Source: Marinomonas mediterranea MMB-1
Lineage (GTDB): Bacteria; Pseudomonadota; Gammaproteobacteria; Pseudomonadales; Marinomonadaceae
Direction of reading: 5' to 3'
DNA length: 64,000 nt
NCBI RefSeq assembly: GCF_000192865.1
Contig: NC_015276.1
Span: forward strand, 3,534,001-3,598,000
Both the position numbers and the translations under genes were made by a program. The first letter of the stretch is position 1; each line of letters begins with the position of its first letter. The notes beneath the pieces are model-generated. The model saw only the letters and a list, made by a program, of their open reading frames with translations, did not search any database and had not been told where the DNA came from. Below are positions 58,824 through 64,000 of the stretch, piece by piece.

Positions 58824-60608
58824 TTATTCTGCAAACTGCTGTTTGTGAAGCTGTGCATAAGCACCGTCTTTTTCAAGAAGTTCAGAATGCGTACCGACTT
58901 CGACGATCTCCCCGTGATCTATTACCGCAATCATATCTGCTTTTTCTATGGTTGAGAGTCGATGGGCAATCGCGATGGTAGTGCGGTTCTCCATCAAGGT
59001 ATCTAAGGCTTGCTGAATTGCTCGCTCTGATTCACTGTCCAATGCAGAAGTCGCTTCGTCCAAAATAAGAATAGGCGCATTCTTCAAGATCGCACGAGCA
59101 ATTGCGATACGCTGACGTTGTCCACCCGAAAGCAATACACCATTCTCACCAACGACGGTATCAAACCCGTTTTCTAGTTCTTGAATAAAGTCGAGTGCAT
59201 TCGCGGCTTTAGCAGCGTCGATTATTTTCTGGTCTGGTGTATTCCGCAATCGACCATAAGCGATGTTTTCTCGAATGGTGCCATTAAACAATACAACATT
59301 CTGATTAACCAGTGCGATCTTGTCCCGCAATGAGGTCAGGTCATAGTCTTGTATTTCATGACCATCGATTAAAAGACGGCCGCCCGTGACGTCATAAAAA
59401 CGAGGAATTAGGCTTGCGATGGTTGATTTACCGCCACCAGAGCGCCCCACTAAAGCCAACGTTTTACCCGCTTCAAGCGTTAAGCTGACGTCGTTCAATG
59501 CCAACTTATCCGAAGATGGGTATTGAAAACGCACATCCTCCCAACGAATTTCTCCCTTTAGGGAATTTGAACGTCGTTTACCTTGGTCAACTTCTTCGTC
59601 CATATCAATAAACTCAAAGATACTTTGAGCGGCAGCGATACCTTTCTGCAGGATGCTGTTCACTTCCGTCAGCTGTCGCATCGGTTTGCTGAGCATGCCA
59701 GCGGCGGTAATAAAAGAAACAAAATCGCCTGATGACATGTTGTCACTGAACGTTGGGTCAAGTGCCAACCAAATTAAGCCAGAGAGCGAAATCGCCACTA
59801 GAAACTGAACAATAGGGGTATTAAGTGCTTTGGTTAACTCCATTTTCAGTTGAGATCGGCGATTTTCATGGGCCGCATCACGAAAACGTTTGGTTTCGTA
59901 TTCAATCCCACCAAAGATTTTAACAACTTCCTGCCCTTTGATGGCTTCAGAAGCCACATCAGTCACTCCCCCCATCGCACCTTGTATGCGCTTACTTAGC
60001 TTTCTAAAACGCTTAGAAGCATAAGATACGACTAATCCGATAACAGGAAGAATAATCAGAAACAATAACGACAGTTTCCAATTAATGTAGAGCATGTAAC
60101 CCAGCAAACCAACAACGGTAAAACCCTCGCGAAGTATGACCTTAATCGCGGAGGTAACAGACCCTGTTACCTGTTCGGTATCATACGTAATTTTTGAGAG
60201 TAAGCGCCCCGAAGGCATGCTGTGGAAATAGTTGGAAGGCAACACGACCATTTTTTCAAACATACTGGTTCTTAGATCGTATACCACTTTATTGGCTATC
60301 AAGGCCATAAAGTAGCTACCTAGAAAGGTACCCAAACCACGAATAATAAAAATCACCAGTATCGCAAGCGGGATGAGTAGTCTATTTTCCGCAATCTCAT
60401 TGTTAGATACTACATCAACTATGTGTTTCAAGATCCAAGCTTGAGCTGGCTCCATTGCGGAGTACAAAACAAAACCAAATACACTTAGAGCAAAATAAAA
60501 CCAAGAAGAACGTATATAGCCCAAGAGACGTAAATAAACCTTTAAGCCTGACTCATCTAGTGGTTTGTGTTGAGCATCTTTCGAAGAAGCTTGAGCTGCT
60601 TTTTGCAT
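58824..60608 (-). CDS. msbA: Lipid A export ABC transporter MsbA
   Basis: 594-residue half-transporter that flips lipid A-core across the inner membrane. Six membrane segments in residues ~30-330. The nucleotide-binding domain has Walker A LVGRSGGGKSTIASLIPRFY, signature LSGGQRQRIAIARAILKNAP, Walker B ILILDEATSALD and switch IAHRLSTIEKADM. It abuts hldE (0 nt gap) and precedes waaA: an LPS core operon. Confidence 0.97.
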   Translation of the reverse strand: MQKAAQASSKDAQHKPLDESGLKVYLRLLGYIRSSWFYFALSVFGFVLYSAMEPAQAWILKHIVDVVSNNEIAENRLLIPLAILVIFIIRGLGTFLGSYFMALIANKVVYDLRTSMFEKMVVLPSNYFHSMPSGRLLSKITYDTEQVTGSVTSAIKVILREGFTVVGLLGYMLYINWKLSLLFLIILPVIGLVVSYASKRFRKLSKRIQGAMGGVTDVASEAIKGQEVVKIFGGIEYETKRFRDAAHENRRSQLKMELTKALNTPIVQFLVAISLSGLIWLALDPTFSDNMSSGDFVSFITAAGMLSKPMRQLTEVNSILQKGIAAAQSIFEFIDMDEEVDQGKRRSNSLKGEIRWEDVRFQYPSSDKLALNDVSLTLEAGKTLALVGRSGGGKSTIASLIPRFYDVTGGRLLIDGHEIQDYDLTSLRDKIALVNQNVVLFNGTIRENIAYGRLRNTPDQKIIDAAKAANALDFIQELENGFDTVVGENGVLLSGGQRQRIAIARAILKNAPILILDEATSALDSESERAIQQALDTLMENRTTIAIAHRLSTIEKADMIAVIDHGEIVEVGTHSELLEKDGAYAQLHKQQFAE

Positions 60609-62051
60609 TTAGCCATTCGCCTTTTCGATAATTGAAGTCGTCGAGTAACCATCGACAAAGGTTAAGACTTTTACTTCACCACCGGAATTAATCACGTGAT
60701 CCGCTCCGACAATACTATCAATCGTGTAGTCGCCGCCTTTGACGAGTACATCAGGTGACAATGCTTCGATCAGTTCTTTAGGAGTGTCTTCGTCAAAACA
60801 AGTCACCCAATCAATAGCACCAATACCTTCTAGTACCGCCATTCGATGCTTAAGATCATTAATGGGGCGCTTTTCACCTTTAAGACGCTTTACAGATGCA
60901 TCAGTATTTACGGCTACAATTAACCGATCACCTAAGGCTTTTGCTTGCCTCATATAGGCAACATGCCCGGGGTGTAAAATATCAAAACACCCGTTGGTGA
61001 AAACTACTTTTTCACCATTAAGTTGAGCAAGTTTAATCTGTTCTCGCACTTGCTCTGGCGATAAAACACCAAAATTAGTCGTTCGCGAGCGCGCAAACAT
61101 GATGACCTCTAACTGCTCCGAGGTAATAGAGGCGGTTCCAAGTTTTCCGACTACAAAACCAGCGGCTTGATTCGCATACTCAACGGCATCAACAAAACGC
61201 TGACTAGTTACGTATACTGCTGTAAGAGCAGCGATCACCGTATCGCCTGCTCCTGTAACATCAAATACTTCCTTAGCCGCCGTAGCCAGTGAGAAAGGGT
61301 TGTGATTATCTTGCAGTAAAACCAAACCATCTTCACCGCGTGTGACTAACAAGGCATCCCAGCTATGTTTCTCTCGAAGCGCATTACCTTTGTCAACAAT
61401 TTCTTTAGCGCTCTCACACTTGCCAACGATCGCTTCAAATTCACTTAAATTCGGTTTAACCAGTGTTGCGCCTTGATAAATAGAAAAATCGTTTCCTTTC
61501 GGGTCAACAAAGCTGGGCACGTTCTGTTTATTCGCTGCTTCAATTAGATCAGGCACACCCGCTAAACAGCCTTTCGCGTAATCAGAGAAAATGACAGCAT
61601 TTGCATTGGGTAAACACTCGGTCACCGCTTCTAAGATCTTCTCATTTTGCTCAAGTGTGTCTTCACGCTCTTCGAAATCAAGGCGTATTAGCTGTTGATG
61701 GCGGCTAATCACTCGCAGTTTAGTAATAGTAGGAAGCGCTGGAGAGTAAACAAAGTGACATTCTACACCTTCCTTCTCTAGCGACTTTTTAAGTATACCC
61801 GCATTTTCATCGTCACCGACTACACCCACTAAAGTGACCGAGACGCCTAACTTAGCTAACCCCAGGGCGACATTGGCTGCACCACCAGGGCGGTCTTCAA
61901 TATTAGAGACTTTCACAACTTGCACAGGGGCTTCAGGCGAAATTCGAGAAGTGCCGCCATGCCAATAGCGATCCAACATTACATCGCCTACTACAAGTAT
62001 GTTTTTATCTTTAAAATTCAAGTAAGAAGAGTTCATAAATGCTTTAATCAT
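60609..62051 (-). CDS. hldE: Bifunctional heptose kinase/adenylyltransferase HldE
   Basis: Makes ADP-D-glycero-beta-D-manno-heptose from heptose 7-phosphate in two non-consecutive steps. 480 residues. Ribokinase-type domain about 1-330 (VVGDVMLDRYWHGGTSRISP; DVTGAGDTVIAALTAVYVTS). Nucleotidyltransferase domain about 345-480 (FTNGCFDILHPGHVAYMRQA). A second ATG at 62036 is equally possible; neither has a clear ribosome site. First gene of hldE-msbA-waaA, divergent from the AGE gene. Confidence 0.97.
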   Translation of the reverse strand: MIKAFMNSSYLNFKDKNILVVGDVMLDRYWHGGTSRISPEAPVQVVKVSNIEDRPGGAANVALGLAKLGVSVTLVGVVGDDENAGILKKSLEKEGVECHFVYSPALPTITKLRVISRHQQLIRLDFEEREDTLEQNEKILEAVTECLPNANAVIFSDYAKGCLAGVPDLIEAANKQNVPSFVDPKGNDFSIYQGATLVKPNLSEFEAIVGKCESAKEIVDKGNALREKHSWDALLVTRGEDGLVLLQDNHNPFSLATAAKEVFDVTGAGDTVIAALTAVYVTSQRFVDAVEYANQAAGFVVGKLGTASITSEQLEVIMFARSRTTNFGVLSPEQVREQIKLAQLNGEKVVFTNGCFDILHPGHVAYMRQAKALGDRLIVAVNTDASVKRLKGEKRPINDLKHRMAVLEGIGAIDWVTCFDEDTPKELIEALSPDVLVKGGDYTIDSIVGADHVINSGGEVKVLTFVDGYSTTSIIEKANG

Positions 62052-62134
62052 CGATTTTTGAAGGCCGACATCTTATCATAGTCGCACTCTAAGTTGGACA
62101 CACCAAAATCATCTAAACCCGAGCTTACATAAAT

Positions 62135-63271
62135 ATGTTTCAAAATAGTCTCATTTCTTGTCAAAACCTGTTTTTTCACGGCATTTTGAAAAACTGGCAA
62201 GAGCATGCATTTGATCCTTTACGCGGCTTTAGCTATGAAAGCATGCGACACAATTGGGAAAGAAATAAGGTTGGTCGTGTACGCCTACTGACTCAATGTC
62301 GCCAACTTTATACATTAAGTCATGCTTCTTTGTCTTACTCTGATTGCGTCAACAACTCTTTGCTAACGCCGTTATTTGATTTCATTCTGGCTCATTTTAA
62401 ACAGGATCAACGGTGGATATTTTCCTTAAATGACGACTTAGAAAAGCTCGATACCAAGACTGATGCTTACGCTCTGGCGTTCGTTTTACTCTCGTTCAGT
62501 CATTACTTCAAAGCAACAGGCGACGAAAGAGCACTTAATGAAATACAAGTAACTCACGATTTTTTACAAGATAATATGCGTTCAGAGTTTGGCGGTTTTG
62601 AGGAGAGCTACCCTATAGATCGCTCCTTGATTCGACGACAGAACCCTCACATGCATTTACTTGAAGGTTACCTTGCCGCATACGAAGTGACACAAGAAAC
62701 TGCCTATAAAATTCAAATTGGTGAGTTACTAACGCTTGCACGTTCCGCGTTTTTTGATCCAATAACCAATACTCTACGAGAGTTTTTTCTAAAAAACTGG
62801 AAAGTTCACCCGTCGGAAGGACACATCATTGAGCCAGGGCACCACTTTGAGTGGATATGGCTACTGCATAAGGCAAACAAAGTTTCTCCAAATTCAATGA
62901 ACATAGAGATTGCAGATAAGCTTTGGTCTATCGCGTCTAAACATGGAATTTCTGAAAAAAGTGGCGTGTTTAACCAAATCCATGCTGATAGCTACGTAAC
63001 ACTAGACACTGAAAAGCGTATTTGGCCGATAACAGAATACTTAAAAGCGTTGTGTGTCATTGATCTGGACGAAAACGAAAAATTAGATCGTTTCGAAAAA
63101 GCTCTATCGTTTTTAAAAGATCATTACTTTACAGCAGACGGCAGATGGAACGAGTATTTAAATGAAGACGATTCCCCGAAAAATATCCCTCTACCAGGCA
63201 CCACGACCTACCATATTTTCTTAGGTCTAAACGAAGTGATAAACTGGTCGCAAACTGAATTTACTAAATAG
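62135..63271 (+). CDS. AGE family sugar epimerase/isomerase
   Basis: 378 residues, (alpha/alpha)6 barrel of the N-acylglucosamine 2-epimerase family, which includes mannose/mannose-6-phosphate isomerases. Family motifs: RVRLLTQCRQLYTLSHA, HMHLLEGYLAAYE, IEPGHHFEWIWLLHKA (catalytic His) and RIWPITEYLKAL. Exact substrate unclear. It lies 11 nt upstream of hldD and divergent from hldE, so it probably supplies or edits a sugar phosphate for LPS/heptose metabolism; that is inference. Confidence 0.88.
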   Translation: MFQNSLISCQNLFFHGILKNWQEHAFDPLRGFSYESMRHNWERNKVGRVRLLTQCRQLYTLSHASLSYSDCVNNSLLTPLFDFILAHFKQDQRWIFSLNDDLEKLDTKTDAYALAFVLLSFSHYFKATGDERALNEIQVTHDFLQDNMRSEFGGFEESYPIDRSLIRRQNPHMHLLEGYLAAYEVTQETAYKIQIGELLTLARSAFFDPITNTLREFFLKNWKVHPSEGHIIEPGHHFEWIWLLHKANKVSPNSMNIEIADKLWSIASKHGISEKSGVFNQIHADSYVTLDTEKRIWPITEYLKALCVIDLDENEKLDRFEKALSFLKDHYFTADGRWNEYLNEDDSPKNIPLPGTTTYHIFLGLNEVINWSQTEFTK

Positions 63272-63282
63272 GATAACGCAGC

Positions 63283-64000
63283 ATGTATATAGTCACCGGC
63301 GGAGCCGGCTTTATCGGTAGTAATATCATCAAAGCGCTTAACAAACGCGGCATTACCAATATTCTTTTAGTAGATGATCTTACTGACGGTAAAAAATGCC
63401 TAAACCTTTCCGATCTCAACATTGCTGATTACATGGACATGTACGACTTTCTTGAGTTAGTAAAAGCAAACGCTCTTAACTTGAAAGTTGATGCCGTATT
63501 CCACGAAGGTGCATGTTCAGCAACCACCGAATGGAACGGCAAATATGTTATGGACGTCAATTACCAATACTCAAAAGCGGTGTTACATTGGTGCTTAAAA
63601 AACAAAGTGTCTTTTTCATATGCCTCTTCTGCATCGGTTTATGGTGCTGGACCAATCTTTCAAGAAACAAGAGACCACGAAAACCCGCTAAACATGTACG
63701 CGTTTTCAAAGTTTCAATTTGATCAATACGTTAGAACTATTCTTCCAGAAGCAAAATCACAAATCGTCGGCTTCCGATATTTTAACGTCTATGGGCCGCG
63801 TGAAAACCACAAAGGGTCCATGGCAAGTGTCGCTTTCCATCTTCGCAATCAAGTACTTGCAGGAGAAAACCCAAAACTGTTCGGCGCTTATGACGGCTAT
63901 GAAGCCGGCGGGCAAAGTCGAGACTTTATCTATGTTGAAGATTTAGTCGAAACCAAATTATGGTTCCTCGAAAATGACGACAAGTCTGGCATTTTCAATT
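63283..64000 (+). CDS. hldD: ADP-L-glycero-D-manno-heptose 6-epimerase (3' end beyond window)
   Basis: Last step of ADP-heptose precursor synthesis. ATG 63283 with AGGA about 9 nt upstream. 239 residues visible. NADP-binding TGGAGFIGSNIIKAL, HEGACSATTEWNGKYVMDVN, Ser region YASSASVYG, catalytic YAFSK and FRYFNVYGPRENHKGSMASV all match HldD. The window ends at about three quarters of the protein. Partner of hldE, which is encoded divergently. Confidence 0.97.
   Translation, partial: MYIVTGGAGFIGSNIIKALNKRGITNILLVDDLTDGKKCLNLSDLNIADYMDMYDFLELVKANALNLKVDAVFHEGACSATTEWNGKYVMDVNYQYSKAVLHWCLKNKVSFSYASSASVYGAGPIFQETRDHENPLNMYAFSKFQFDQYVRTILPEAKSQIVGFRYFNVYGPRENHKGSMASVAFHLRNQVLAGENPKLFGAYDGYEAGGQSRDFIYVEDLVETKLWFLENDDKSGIFN

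Noticed and set aside
62052..62134. Promoter for hldE (TATGAT on the minus strand)
   Set aside because: A fair -10 box but no acceptable -35 at 16-18 nt; left uncalled.

Overview
The window reads as a chromosomal segment of a motile marine gammaproteobacterium, most like Marinomonas or another Oceanospirillales relative. This rests on a Pseudomonas-type polar flagellar cluster (fliA-flhF-flhA, fleSR, fliEFGHIJ), the rpsF-rpsR-DUF2232-rplI-dnaB order, a BioC/BioH-type biotin pathway, heptose-containing LPS genes and a moderately AT-rich base composition. No phage, insertion sequence, CRISPR array, rRNA or tRNA gene was found.

Region 1 (1-26982, all minus strand) is a near-complete flagellar locus. 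In transcription order it runs: a shortened FleQ-like regulator, fleS, fleR, fliE, fliF, fliG, fliH, fliI, fliJ, two unrecognised signalling genes, an HsbA/HsbR-type partner-switching pair, fliK, fliL, fliM, fliN, fliO, fliP, fliQ, fliR, flhB, flhA, flhF, fliA and cheY (cut by the window edge). Three features are unusual. The FleQ-like protein lacks the whole AAA+ sigma-54 activation domain. There is no fleN/flhG between flhF and fliA. Where relatives carry hptB next to hsbR, no Hpt gene is present, and two large genes (a membrane PAS sensor and a protein with a CheW-like region) lie upstream of hsbA. A good sigma-54 promoter precedes fliK.

Region 2 (27198-32986, minus) is a signalling operon: a periplasmic substrate-binding protein without a transporter, a hybrid histidine kinase with two receivers, a stand-alone receiver, and a receiver/degenerate-GGDEF/intact-EAL protein predicted to degrade c-di-GMP.

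Region 3 (33061-39885) holds the biotin pathway: bioB-F-H-C-D on the minus strand, diverging from comF and bioA on the plus strand. A candidate BirA operator overlaps the -35 box of the bioB promoter and lies inside the start of comF.

Region 4 (40073-48812) has yehS, a PAS-containing chemoreceptor, and the dnaB-rplI-DUF2232-rpsR-rpsF operon. That operon has a stringent-type promoter and a leader able to form two exclusive hairpins. Three DMT/EamA permease genes follow.

Region 5 (48862-57578) holds thiBPQ behind a complete TPP riboswitch, the yjfI-yjfJ-yjfK-yjfL-ygiB-ygiC envelope-stress operon with a strong sigma-70 promoter, and a small DUF6471 gene overlapping a rhomboid protease gene.

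Region 6 (57565-64000) is LPS biogenesis: hldE-msbA-waaA on the minus strand, diverging from an AGE-family sugar isomerase/epimerase and hldD (cut by the window end).

Translation starts were moved downstream of the longest frame where a ribosome binding site or family alignment supported it; this is stated in each entry. Family assignments come from reading motifs, not from database searches.
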